A stretch of DNA of 64,000 nucleotides from NCBI GenBank assembly GCA_035235625.1, contig CP141150.1:3596001-3660000 (forward strand), given 5' to 3'. How positions within the stretch are numbered: position 1 is the first letter of the stretch; every line of letters starts with the position of its first letter. Made by a program: the position numbers and the translations under genes. Below are positions 32,944 through 44,850 of this stretch, piece after piece. This DNA is from Saururus chinensis (lineage: Eukaryota; Streptophyta; Magnoliopsida; Piperales; Saururaceae). Below the pieces are notes generated by a model that saw nothing but the letters and a program-made list of their open reading frames with translations, searched no databases and was not told the DNA's origin.

Positions 32944-35564
32944 AAAATTCAACAAGAATCAAAACCAGAGCATAAACTAAAAGCTCAGGAGCGGGTCTTC
33001 GCAATTACTGCTGAGGAGGCTCAAGCATCGACCGTTGTAATTGAAGGTACACTTCTGGTCTTGGATAAAATAGCAAAAATCTTGATAGATCCAGGATCGA
33101 CACATTCTTTCATATCGTTCGATTTTGCTTTGAGCATTGGCTATCCTATTTTAAATTTAGGATATGTCTTAGAAGTGTCCACCCCAATGGGAAAATCATT
33201 TTTAGCTCATGAATTTCTTCAAAGGGTACCTATCTCCTTAGAGAATCGTCAGTGGGAGGCCGACCTCATTCTCATAAATATGACTGACTTTGATGTCATA
33301 TTAGGTATGGATTGGTTAGCTGATAACGGGGCGTTAGTAGATTGTAAACAAAAGAATGTGATCTTTAAACATGGAGAGAGGAGTTTTACTTTTCATGGAC
33401 TTAGGGATCATTCCAAGCCATGTATCATCTCAGCAGTCAAGGCTCATCGGCTTTTAACCAAAGGATGTCAGGCTTATCTTGCTGGTGTGGAAACTAGAGA
33501 GACTTCAATGATTAAGCTGGGAAGTGTTGAAGTAGTACAAAACTTCTTTGATGTTTTTCCTGACGACCTCTATGGATTACCACCAAAAAGAGAGATAGAT
33601 TTTTCTGTTGAGTTGATGCCAGAAACAAATCTTATCTCTAAGGCACCCTACCGCATGGCTCCTACAGAATTAAAAGAGTTAAAAACTCAATTGCAGGACT
33701 TGCTAGAGAAAAGTTTTATCTGACCCAGTGTCTCTCCATGGGGAGCACCGGTCCTGTTTGTGAAAAAGAAGGATGGGTCGTTAAGATTATGCATTGACTA
33801 CAGATTACTCAATGTTGTCACCTTAAATAACAAGTATCCCTTGCCTCGTATAGATGAATTGTTCAATCAATTACAAATGGCCAAAGTTTTCTCCAAAATA
33901 TATCTGCGGCCATGTTACCATCAATTGAGGATACTAGATGAGGATATTTCTAAAACAGCTTTCCGCACTCGGTATGGCCACTATGAGTTTTTAGTGATAC
34001 CATTTGGATTAACAAATACCCCGATGGCCTTCATGGATCTCATGAATAGAGTTTTTCGGCCCTTTTTGGATAAATTTGTGAGTGTATTTGTTGATGACAT
34101 CCTCATATACTCTAGTAGCTTAGAAGAACACTGAGTACATTTGCAAGTAGTTTTTCAAACGTTGAGGGATCATAAGCTATACGCCAAATTTAGCAAGTGC
34201 AAATTTTGGATGGAACAAGTGGTCTTCTTAGGACATGTTGTTTCAAAGAATGGGGTATCGGTGGACCCAACCAAGATAAAAGCGGTCATCAAATGGGAAA
34301 GGCCAAAGACAGTAATAGAAATTCGGACCTTCTTAGGCCTTGCTGATTATTACCGAAGATTCATCCATGGATTTTCAAGCATTGTCTTTCCTCTAACAAA
34401 ATTGACAAGGAAATGAGTAAAATTTGTTTGGGATGAGGCATGTGAAAAGAGTTTTCTAGAGTTAAAGAAAAAATTAACAACTGCACTTGTTTTGGCATTG
34501 CCGATTGGTAGTGGAGGATTTGTCATGTACATCGGTGCTTCTAAAAGAGGCTTAGGATGTGTATTAATGCAAAATGTAAAGGTCATAGCATACACTTCAC
34601 AGAAATTAAAGAAACACGAAGGTAACTACCCTACTCATGATTTGGAATTAGTAGCGATAGTTTTTGCACTAAAAATATGGAGACACTATCTATATGGAGA
34701 AAAGTTTGAAGTTTTTACCGATCATCAAAGTTTAAAGTATATTTTTTCCCAAAGTGATCTCAATATGAGACAAAGACAATGGATTAAATATCTTAAGGAT
34801 TATGACTTTTCTATTAAGTATCACTCTGGAAAAGCCAATGTAGTAGTTGATACTTTAAGTCGTAAATCCGGGGGATTAGCCTTCATGCTTGTTAAGGAAT
34901 GGAAACTACTGAAGGAAACAATAAGTTTCCAACCCGAAGTACAATCTAGAAACAAGAAATCTTTCATTGCCAACCTAGAAGTGAAATCAGTACTAGTTAA
35001 ACGTATTCTTGAAGGTCAGAAAGGTAATGAAGAAGTGCAAACTTTGCTCAAAAGATTTGACTTTACCAAAGACTCAGATAGAGGTATTTGATTTCAAGGA
35101 TGATTAGTAGTACCAAAAATACCTGAGCTAAAGGATGACCTATTACATGAAGCACATCAGTCTCGATATACCATCCACCTAGGAGGAACAAAAATGTATC
35201 AAGATTTAAAAAGGAGTTTTTGGTGGAATGGGATGAAGAAGGATATAGGAGAATATATTTCAAGATGTTTAACTTTTTAGCAAGTTAAAGCCGAACACCA
35301 AAAACCTTAGGGGTACCTTCAAACGATAAAGATCCCCAAGTGGAAATGGGAACACATTACTATGGATTTTGTTTCGGCACTACCGAGGACTTCACAAGGC
35401 CATGAATCTATTTGGGTAATTATAGATCGACTCACAAAGTGTGCACATTTTCTTCCTTTAAGAAAGAAATAATCCCTAAGTTCTTTGGCAAAATTATACG
35501 TGAAGGAAATTGTGAGTCGACATTGAATACCGTTATCAATCATCTCAGATCGAGACAGTCGACT
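32944..35564 (+). pseudogene. pol of element A, part 1 (protease, RT, RNase H, integrase N-part)
   Basis: One frame with Gag. Protease: DPGSTHSF at 33,088-33,111, then MDWLADNGALVDC near 33,310. Reverse transcriptase: [11 protein letters not shown] near 33,780, and FVDDILIYS at 34,087, where FVDD is the catalytic motif. RNase H begins near 34,490, but the usual Y-T-D-A-S-K reads YIGASK, so a catalytic aspartate is lost; [10 protein letters not shown] is kept. The integrase zinc region has H..H and C-L-T-F-stop, so a cysteine is lost, followed by TMDFVSALP and ISDRDSRL with the first two catalytic Asp. In-frame stops lie at 33,721, 34,132, 34,414, 35,089, 35,101, 35,278, 35,308, 35,470 and 35,524. 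The solo LTR splits the frame at 35,564 inside the integrase core. Confidence 0.92.
35560..35564. repeat. target duplication of the nested solo LTR (CGACT; second copy 38,881-38,885)
   Basis: CGACT occurs directly before 35,565 and directly after 38,880. Removing the insert and one copy restores the integrase frame at D-R-D-S-R-L-T-S-K-F-W. Confidence 0.9.
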
Positions 35565-36194
35565 TGTCATGCCCCGGCGATGCCCGACCCAAGCCGAACC
35601 CGGTCCAGGGGCCAGTCAAGCGCGCGGGGGCGACGAAGTGAAAATTGAGAAATGATCTAGCGGAAGACTTAACCCTAACCACGGGCGATTAACAGCGACA
35701 CAGAGTGCGCACAATCCTTTGAGCAAGAGTAAATAAAAAGGGAGAAAATGTGTTGCTTATCACAAAGTAAACAACAATCTCAAACCCACAAACATAGTTA
35801 AGTAAAGCCCACACCGGCTCAAAATAAGTCATAAGCATCACAACTGCATAATATGACATAAATCCAAACAAGAACCCTACACAAAGGTTCGAACATAAAG
35901 CATGAAATAAACGATGATAAGTCACGCAACGATCTCCATCATCACACCCAAGCTACCTGTGACCTTTCCTCATAGAGGCAATCCTGTCCGTCTGCGTGTC
36001 GCACCACGCAGCCCCAAATCAAAACACAAAAGAGGGGTGAGTTTTAACACTCAGCAATGGTTTTAAATATCACTGTCAACGTAGAAAATATGATAGCTTA
36101 GAAATAAGATCGTTTCAGATCAAAGATTTACATGGTGCATCACTTTCTGATCACACATTCATATCACTTAACACTGCATCATAATGCATAATTC

Positions 36195-36420
36195 AACCTG
36201 CATGGATGTATCTCTAGCATACATATTCCCACATGCATTCACATCATAACCAATCCCGCATGGATGTATCTCTAACATACATATTCCACATACATAACAT
36301 CAAAATCAACATACATGGATGTATCTCTAACATACATATTCCACATGCATAACATCAAAATCAACATGCATGGATGTATCTCTAGCATACATATTCCACA
36401 TGCATAGTATCAAATCAACG
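36195..36420. repeat. tandem repeat of about 55 bp, four copies
   Basis: Each unit contains CATGGATGTATCTCTA followed by CATACATATTCC and ACATxCATA. The copies are near-identical, with one or two changes each. Confidence 0.85.
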
Positions 36421-38450
36421 TCCATCAAGGAGTAACCACACAACAATGTCACACAGACGGGAGCATAGACAAGGCCACGAAGGCGTGTCACGGTTCAAAA
36501 TTCTACGCAAGAATTCAAGAAAGATCGGGGTTGTCAATCCCTAATACTGCTCGCCCTAGACAATCCTGGCCAAGGATGTCCCATTCTCACACAGAGAATC
36601 TAGAGCAGGGGTGTTCGCCTGAGGACATCTCCCGGCGGAGGGAAGAGCCCGAGTTCTCACACACGTGAGAACCCTAGAACACGTGGTAGCGGGGTGCACA
36701 CGCATACCACACCTGGATTCTCAGTGAGTCCGTGATGACACACATAATAATATTCTCACATATCCGCAAGACAAGTACACAACTTGTCCCCACATCATTC
36801 CATTAAACAAGACTCAACCCGGGGAGTGCACTCGTTCCACACAGGAACTTCAAATCGTTCCACACAGGAACTTCAAATCAAAATATGTCCTTTCGGACCA
36901 ATCAACTAGCGATTAATCCACGACTGATAAACCCGGCACACAATTCCATCACATTGCATCCAATCGGTCAAATTCGATTAATCACGATGAAGCCTCAATT
37001 GGAAATCCATTTTCATGATGCGTGCAGCATGGTACATGCGTGGGCAAAGCATACATGAATCCTAATCATGATAAGTGCTCTCACCAGCCCCTAATGCATC
37101 ATTCATAATCACGATATTAAGCTTCAACATCATCATTTAACCCCCACATGTGTGTGTGTAACTAGTAGAAGCCTTTCACATAATGCATATTAACATGCTT
37201 GAAAATCAACTCACTACCATACTACACATGTGAATTTCTACCTAAACATGAATTCCAGCGGAAATCATAGTAGAAGAATCGTTGAAATCATAGTTAAATG
37301 CAAAACTCAACCACAAAGGCTAAACATCTATAACATCACTCATTTCATCATTGAGTCATGGTAGTCACCAACATTCACACACCATTAATCACAATTTATC
37401 ATAACAAATCAGTCCAACAATGATTGTAGTCCTACTGAAAATATATGCTTATCCAAAGGGAACCAACCGTTCATAATTTCAAGATAACGATTCCAACATC
37501 ATGCCACAAAACATAAGTCATCCCACCATCTCTAAGCATATGTCTCAACTCTATAAACTCAATAGCATGCATTTCTAGTAGCCTAACATAGCTTAAAACA
37601 CTCCACATTCATATAAAATTGGCAAGCTAAAGTGGAATCATCAAAATAGGCATCATACACACAACATACAGTTTTTACATTAGTCGATCGACGCCTCTTC
37701 AGGCCGTTCAGATCGGGTTACACGCAAAAATTTGAAATTTTCAGTTCAGCCGATCGATCGCCCTGCAAGGCCGATCGATCGCCAACATGGCAAAACAGTC
37801 ATCTTTTCCTTTCGCAAATCCAAACCGAAACACCATAGATAGCACTTCAAATCCACATCTAACACCCTAATCATCATCAAAAGTCCTCCTTGACTTCCAG
37901 AATATCAAACCAAACCATAATAACGCAAAACCCTAAGAAATCGGGATTAAATAATTCCATTTTCTAATCTTACCATTAACACACTAAATCAAGCAACCCA
38001 TTTCGAAATAAGCCAAAAATGAAGAGTTTTACCATGGATAAACAGAGATTTTGAAGACCCATTACCTCAGCACTTGGTTTAGCTCGGATTGAAGAGTCAC
38101 CCTTCTTGAAATCCTTGAAAACACAATGAGTTTGAATTAAACTCTAATGGAAATCGATTTACTCAAGAAATCCCTAATTAAACTTTAGATCTAGGGCTTA
38201 TTGGTAGTAAAAATCGAATTTTGAATGCTAGGGTTTATAGTAAAACACAAATCAGTAGCTTTTGATGGTCAAAAACGAATTGAATCAAGGGGAAAATGGT
38301 AGATTTGGAAGAAATTAAGAGAAAAGCCATGGATTAGTACTTAATTAGAGCAAGCTTACCTTAATCGGCTTCTAATTCGGGCCTAAGTGGGGATTAGGCC
38401 AGCCTCCTTCCTTAGCCTATTCCCAAAAATGGGAATGGCTCTGGTTTGCC

Positions 38451-38460
38451 CTTTTATAGT
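38451..38460 (-). promoter_or_regulatory. TATA box of the solo LTR
   Basis: ACTATAAAAG on the minus strand, followed by GGGC. It is the only strong TATA box placed as expected for the inferred orientation. Confidence 0.5.
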
Positions 38461-38880
38461 AAGGGTTGGGGTAGGCATAGGTAAGTTTTGGGGTGTAAAT
38501 ATGAAAAGTAGGCTAAAAGTGGGTATTTTGTAAATTTAAGCACAATTTAAGCCTAATAAAATTCTGAAAATTTTTGTGGGACCTTAAGTATATGTCTAGG
38601 TTCATTTGACAGAAAAATAAAATTTTTGACGGTGGGGCCCACAGGGGTCCCGCCAAAACCCTAATTTTTGGGAAAATAGTGAAAATTCCGAAAAATCTCA
38701 AAAATTCACATTTGGTTTAAAATCACTTAAAACCACTAATATTGAAGTTAATTTTTGTTAAAACTATCACAAACACTATTTACTTATGAAATCACCGAAT
38801 AAGATTAGAAAACGCGTAAATCTCACGATAACCCATAATTAAAGAAAACCAAAACCGGTTCAAAGATGAGGGTCCTTACA

Positions 38881-39722
38881 CGACTTACCTCCAAGTTTTG
38901 GTATGAACTTCAAGAAGAATTAGACAGAAATCTTAAGGTTAGCACTGTTTTCCACCCACAAACAAATGGACAATCAGAAAGAACTATTCAAACTTTGGAA
39001 GATATGTCACAGGCTTGTGCGATGGATTGGAAAGGTAACTGGGATGAACATTTACCGCAGGTCGAGTTCGCCTACAACAATAGCTATCATGGCAGCATAG
39101 GTATGGCACCCTATGAAGCATTGTACAGATGACCTTGCCGATCGCTGACGTGTTGGAATGAAGTAGGAGAACGAAGATTGATTAAGTCTGAATTTCTGCA
39201 ATAGTGTGCATATAAGATGAAACTTGTCAAGCATCGTCTAATGGCATCCCAAGCCGTCAAAAGAGTTATATGATCAGAGACGGAAAAATATCAACTTTAA
39301 CATGGGAGATCAAGTATTATTAAAGGTTTCGCCAACCTGAGGAGTCATGAGATTTGGAATTAAAGGCAAACTAAGTCCTCGCTTTGTAGGACCATTTGAA
39401 AATTTGGACAAAATAGGAGCAGTGGCTTACAGATTGGCCTTGCCTCCACAACTTGACAATGTTCACAATGTATTTCACGAATCCATGCTTAGGAAATATG
39501 TACGAGACTCCTCACATGTTCTTGATCAAAGTTCAATCACTCTTAAGTTAGGCTTATCGTTTGAAGAAAAACCAATTAAAATTCTAGATCATAAGGAACA
39601 AATCTTGAGGACAAAAATGAATCCTTTCGTCAAACTGCTATGACAATATCATTCATCAAAAGAAGCCACTTGGGAGTTGGAAAGCGAAATGAAGAAGAAG
39701 TACCCTGAGTTATTCAATGAGT
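38881..39722 (+). pseudogene. pol of element A, part 2 (integrase C-part and chromodomain)
   Basis: Resumes the integrase: FHPQTNGQSERTIQTLEDM carries the catalytic Glu of the DDE triad, then FAYNNSYHGSIGMAPYEALY. A TGA stop lies at 39,130, two single-base frameshifts near 39,250-39,275, and a TGA at 39,338 inside the VSPTxGVMRFG motif. The C-terminal part has PRFVGPFENL, VHNVFHESMLRKYV, and a chromodomain with ILDHKEQILRTK, YHSSKEATWELESEM and KKYPELF, with a further TGA at 39,641. Chromodomains steer chromovirus integration to heterochromatin. Confidence 0.9.
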
Positions 39723-39755
39723 GAATAATTCAAATTTTGAAGACGAAATTTCTCT

Positions 39756-39766
39756 AAGGGGGTAGA
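39756..39766 (+). other. polypurine tract of element A
   Basis: AAGGGGGTAGA directly upstream of the 3' LTR; the plus-strand priming site. Confidence 0.75.
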
Positions 39767-39767
39767 T

Positions 39768-41336
39768 TGTAATGACCCTAATTTTCTAACATGATCTTTT
39801 TATAAAATTTATGCTTTTATGATTTCCTAAGTTTCGGTTAGAGCTCGCAGACATGACTATAACAAGTCAAAAAATGCATAAATCGGAGGTTGGGAATGGA
39901 AGTTACAACCTCGGGAAATGTGTTCTAACAGCGGGACCCACTTTTATAGTGCAGGTAAACCGGCTCATAAGTAGCCTAATCTCGTAGGGCTCGTCAATAC
40001 AAGCTCAACAGTACCAAGAATGTGCCAAACTGAATCCGGGATAGGAAGTTACGCTTATTTAAAGATTAAAGTAAAAAAAAGGCTCGGCTCGGTTTCGCCA
40101 GCGCTTAAGAAGGCGCGCCGCATAGCTGCGAGCACATGATGAACGTGCATTCTTCATGCGTGTGCCACCAAAATTGGCGGCACCTACAGTTATGGCGGCA
40201 GCGCACCACAGCCTTCGCCGCCTATAAATTCACCTCTCCATTATTTTTTTCACACACAACTCATTCTTACCCCCCTTCACTGTTTTCACTATCTTTGACC
40301 CGTTTTATGTCTGATTTAACCGATCCAAAACTCGTTTCCTACTAAATTGAGGGTTCTCTACGCACTAGAAGGGTCATTTTCTCGATGACCTATCTAAAGT
40401 CAAGAAAACCCTACCCCTTCCTAATCCTCCCCTTTCTTCTTTTTATTATTTTTGGACCGTTTCTAACCCTTTTTAGTCCATTCAAAAGCCGTACCCCACA
40501 AAATCGAAGGCATTCTACCCTTGGGAAGGTTGTTCTGCCAAGTTGACTGCTCGAAGACTAATATCTTAAGGAGGGTTTTTCTTTATATCCTACGAGGGGA
40601 TTTTCTTATACTTTGCACATGTTAGAGGTAGGTAGTTTTAAATTCTAATTGTATGCCGAGATTTTGACTTACTGAAGTATTGTTAAAGGTCTTCTTCTTA
40701 TATTTCAGAAAGAAACTCTGTCTTTAAAAGCATCTCCTCTTTTCAAAAGATTTCTCCGAGTTTTGGGTAACTGTACCCTCTAGATAGTTCCTGGTTTCTT
40801 GAAACGAGGAATTATTATGATGATTCTGGGGCTTTGGCACACACAGGAACTGGGATATCATGGGAGATTCCCTTTCCTTCTGTCTCCCATTGCCCCATGA
40901 GCACAAGTGTAAGTTGTCTGGTATCACAACATTCTATGACCGTATTTTCGGACTTTTATTATTTTCTGAATGATTTTAAAGGAAAGATGACACAATTTTT
41001 ATGCCCATGAAGCATATTTTTAGAACTTAACTCAACCTATTGAGTATGAATGTACTCACCTACCCTCAGATTCTGTAAGTGTGTCACTCAAATATGAAGG
41101 AGTCGACGAAGAGCTTTCTTAAATTCTAGTTTTTGTACTCTTTTTGTAATTTATGTAATGTTTGTAGTGACTGATGTATAAAGGCATGTTATGCCCAATT
41201 TTAGAAATCCTTGTATAATACAAAGTGTGTTGTAATTACTCTTTTGGTACACGGTGATCCTTGGCATTAGGAATTAAATTTTATTACATTTTCAAAAATT
41301 ATTTTCTTTTATTTCAAAAATACGAGGGGTGTTACA
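39768..41336 (+). repeat. 3' LTR of element A
   Basis: 1,569 bp; aligns with 29,553-31,135. TATA-like CCTATAAATTC near 40,221. It differs from the 5' LTR by loss of the GTTTGTGACAAAC duplication and by replaced stretches near 40,105-40,180 and 40,825-40,935. Confidence 0.9.
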
Positions 41337-41341
41337 CTAAT

Positions 41342-44300
41342 ATGCGTTGCAAATACATAGGGGTATTGGCGACATATGTAAATATGGGTCACTAATACCA
41401 TATTTATATAAATTGGATTCAAAAAAATTTCTTAATAAAGAAAGAGGGGTATTTGCGATGCATGAAGCGGTGTGTCGCAAATATCCGTCACATATTTGCG
41501 ATGCACCATATTTGCAACACATAATACTCCTAATTTTCTAAAAGTTACAAGTCTAAAATATGATTTAATTATATTGATACATACTATATAATTATCAAAA
41601 AAATTAGGATAATTTATTTACTATTCAATAGTGTGGGCTCAGGCTTTCATAGGCGTCAAATCAAGATTCAACTCGGCATGGGGGCATGCATACTACATGT
41701 CCCATGATTTATGTACATGTTGTATGATTTATATATGATGTCCTACAGTATGGAGGCTCCCATTGAGGCGCTCAAGCGTAACGTCACACACGGTGGAATA
41801 AAGATATTAAGTAAAAAAAAAATTAGCCCGACTATTAGTTTGAGCTTGCAACTTGCCAATGACCTGATTGAATGATGTGTTTCCTCATCAATTCAAAATC
41901 TGGCATCACATAAATAAAGTGGGACATGCGTGCTGAGTCCAGAAAGGGACGGGAATGAAAGTATTAATTTTAAAATTTGTACATTAATTGTGTAGAATAT
42001 TATTGTATATATTTAATAATATAAATTGGATTAAAAAAATTATTCATTAAAAAAAGGGTATTTGCGACGCAATCTCAAATACCCCCAAGTATTTGCGATG
42101 CATAGTGCTATGCATCTCAAACCCCTAGTATTTGGGATGCATAATACTATGCATTGCAAATATTTGGGGGTATTTGTGATGCAACTCTATATGCATCACA
42201 AATATATATTACTTAATTTAATTTTTATTATTTTTCAAATATAATATATAATAAAATAATAAAAAAAATTATTATAAAATTCTCATGCTCTCTCCCCTCT
42301 CCTGCTCAGAGCTAGGGCTCATGCTGACATGCGTGAAAGAGAGCAAGAGAGAGGAGAGAGAGAGGATATAGGGAGAGGGAGAAAAGATGAAGAGGAGAGA
42401 GAAAGAAGAGAGAGGAGAGGGAGAGAGACAAAGAGAGAGAGAGAGAGGTAGAAAGGGAGAGGGAGGGCGAGAGACAGGAGAGGAGAGGAGAGATAATGAA
42501 GAGAGAGAATGAAGAGAGAGAGGGTAGAGAGGGAGGATTTTATTATTTATTATATTTTAAAATTAATAAAAAAAATGGCAATGCATTTTTCTATGCAACA
42601 TGAATACATTTTAAATTTTTTTATAAATTTTAAAATATGATATATAAAAAAGAGAGGGGGAGAGAGGAAGAGAGAGAAATAAAGAAGAAAGATAGTGAGA
42701 TGAGAGAAAAGAGAGGATGAGAGAGAGAGAAAGTGAGTGAGAGAGAATGAGATAGAGAGAGAGAAGAGAGGAGAGAGAGGAGAAGAAAGAGGGAGGCAGG
42801 GAGAGAGAGGAGAAGAGAGAAATAGAGCGAGAGGTAGAGGCAAACTAATTTAAAATAAAAAAAAATTAAAAATATAGTAGCGATGCAAAGCAAAATGCAC
42901 CGCTACTACCCTAGGTGGTAGCGACGCATATGCATATGTGTCGCTACTACCTGGGTACTAGCAACGCATTTTGCTATGCATCGCTACTACATTTCATTTT
43001 AATTTTTTTATTCATTTTAAAATATAAGATATAATAAAAAATTCTCTAAAAATCTAAATTAAATTCTCCCTCACTCTCCTCTCTCTCCCCTCACTCTCAC
43101 ACTCTCTCTTTCTCACTCCTCTCTCATCCTCTCTCTCCTCTCTCCTCTGTCTCTCTCCCCCTCTCTCTCCTATATCTCTCCCCTCTCTCTCATCCTCTCT
43201 TTCTCTCTCCCTCTTTAACTCTCTCTTCCCCTTCTCGCTAGCTCTTTCTCTCTCCCTTTTATTATATATTATATTTTGAAATCAATAAAAAACTTAAAAT
43301 TAATAAAAGAAATTATATAGAGAGGGAGAGAGGAGAGAGAGGTGAGAGAGTGAGAGGGGAGAGAGGGAAGAGAGGAGAGAGAGAGTGAGAGGAGATATAG
43401 AGAGGAGAGAGAGAGAGGGAGAATTTAATTTCGAGTTTTTAGGGAATTTTTTATTATATCTTATATTTTGAAATAGATAAAAAATTTTAAAAACTATAGT
43501 AGTGATGCATAGCACAACGTGTAGCGACATATAGAAAAATGTGACACTACTTCCCTTGGAGGAGCAACACATTGAAAAATGTGTCGTGACTACCCTCTCC
43601 ACTACATTTAATTTGAATTTCTTTTATTAATTTTAAAATATAAGATATAATAAAAAAATTCCCTAAAAATCTAAATTACATTCTCCCTCTCTCTCCTCTC
43701 TATATCTCCTCTCTCACTCTCTCTCGTCTCTCTCTGTGCTCTCTCCCCTCTCTCAATGATCTCTCTCTCCTCTCTTATCCTCTCTTCTCTCTCTCCTGCA
43801 TTTAATTTTAATTTTTTTTAATCATTTTAAAATATAAGATATAATAAAAGGGAGAGAGAAAGAGCGAGAGGGGAAGAGAGAGAATGAGAGGGGAGAGGGG
43901 AGAGAGGAGAGAGAAAGAGAGGATGAGAGAGGGAGAGAAAAAGAGAGAGCGAGAGTGAAGAGATAGAGAGAGGAGAGAGTGAAGAGAGAGAGATAGAGAG
44001 AGAAAGAAGTGAGAGATTGAAAAGAAATAGAGAGAGAGGGTAGAGAGAGAGAAGAGAGAAGAGAGAGGGAGTGAGATAAAAAAGTGAGAGAAGAGATGAG
44101 AGAGGAGAGAGAGGGTAGAGAGAGAGAGAGGAGAGCTAGGGTAGAAAGAGGAGAGAAAGAAGTGAGAGAGGGCAGAGAGAGGTTTTGTTTTTTATTAAAA
44201 TAATACTATTTGTGATGCTTCCGGTTAAGTGTCGCTACAAAAGCATATTTGCGACAAGCATCGTAAATATAAACACTTTGTGACGCTTAGTTAGCGTCAC

Positions 44301-44850
44301 AAATATATAAATATTGCAACACTTTCTTAAAAGTGTCCCAAAAATTGTGTTTTTAGCGACACTTATATTAAGCGTGACAAAGTGTATTATTTGGGCCACT
44401 TATTAAGCGTCGCCGATTTACACACATACCTTTTTATTTTTCCTGCGCGGGTGAAAGGGTAGAGAGAGATAGAAGAGAGAAGAGAAAGGGAGGGTAGAGA
44501 GAGTGAGATAAAGAAGTGAGAGAAGAGATAGAGAGAGGGTAGAGAGAGAGGTTTTATTTTTTATTAAAAAATACTATTTGCGTCACTTTTGGTTAAGTGT
44601 TGCTAAAAAAACATATTTGTGATGCTTATAAAAGTGTTGCAAAATATAAACACTTTGTCGTGCTTAGTTAGCATTGCAAATATATAAATATTGTGACGCT
44701 TTCTTAAAAGTGTCACAAAAATTGTGTTTTTAGTCACGTTTATATTAAGCGTCGCAATGTGTGTTATTTGCAATGTTTATTAAGCATCACCGATTCGCGT
44801 GCACACCTTTTTATTTTTCCCACACTAGTGAAAATTTCACCCACATGGTT
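41342..44850. repeat. left CACTA arm: hairpin modules and GA/CT tracts
   Basis: Alternating pieces. GA-rich tracts lie at 42,305-42,540, 42,645-42,845, 43,318-43,425, 43,850-44,190 and 44,455-44,560; CT-rich tracts at 43,060-43,255 and 43,680-43,797. Between them are AT-rich linkers with AAAATATAAGATATAATAAA in both orientations, and hairpins built from TAGCGACGCA-type words, for example around 42,880-43,000 where GTAGCGACGCATAT meets ATATGTGTCGCTAC. The last module ends CACTAGTGAAAATTTCACCC near 44,821-44,840, which matches, inverted, the inner end of the right arm near 53,330. No gene is present; low-complexity frames are by-products. Confidence 0.75.

Larger units (their letters stand above)
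35565..38880 (-). repeat. solo LTR, 3,316 bp, minus orientation
   Basis: On the plus strand it runs TGTCATGCCCCGGCG...GGGTCCTTACA; on the minus strand it reads TGTAAGGACCC...GGGGCATGACA, the usual look of a plant gypsy LTR. It has an exact 5-bp target duplication. A minus-strand TATA box ACTATAAAAG (38,451-38,460) lies about 420 bp from the LTR start, consistent with this orientation. There are no internal coding domains and no second LTR, so recombination between two LTRs has removed the rest. Inside are a 4-copy tandem repeat (36,195-36,420) and twin CCGATCGATCGCC words near 37,755 and 37,782. Confidence 0.85.
29553..41336 (+). mobile_element. element A: full-length Tekay/Del-type chromovirus with nested solo LTR
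   Basis: LTRs at 29,553-31,135 and 39,768-41,336, flanked by the exact 5-bp target duplication CTAAT (29,548-29,552 and 41,337-41,341). The order is primer-binding site, acidic pre-gag ORF, gag, protease, reverse transcriptase, RNase H, integrase, chromodomain, polypurine tract. Gag-pol is one continuous frame apart from in-frame stops as far as the solo LTR inserted at 35,565; two small frameshifts occur near 39,250-39,275. The chromodomain and integrase tail (VHNVFHESMLRKYV) are typical of Tekay/Del. It has landed in the left CACTA arm. The two LTRs differ by several indels and many substitutions, so it is not recent. Confidence 0.92.

Noticed and set aside
36195..36420. Regularly spaced repeats resembling a CRISPR array
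   Set aside because: The units are tandem copies with no unique spacers, within a plant LTR.
42305..44560. GA-rich arrays as telomeric or centromeric satellite
   Set aside because: The units are irregular, lack a telomere motif, and alternate with hairpin modules tied to CACTA-type ends.
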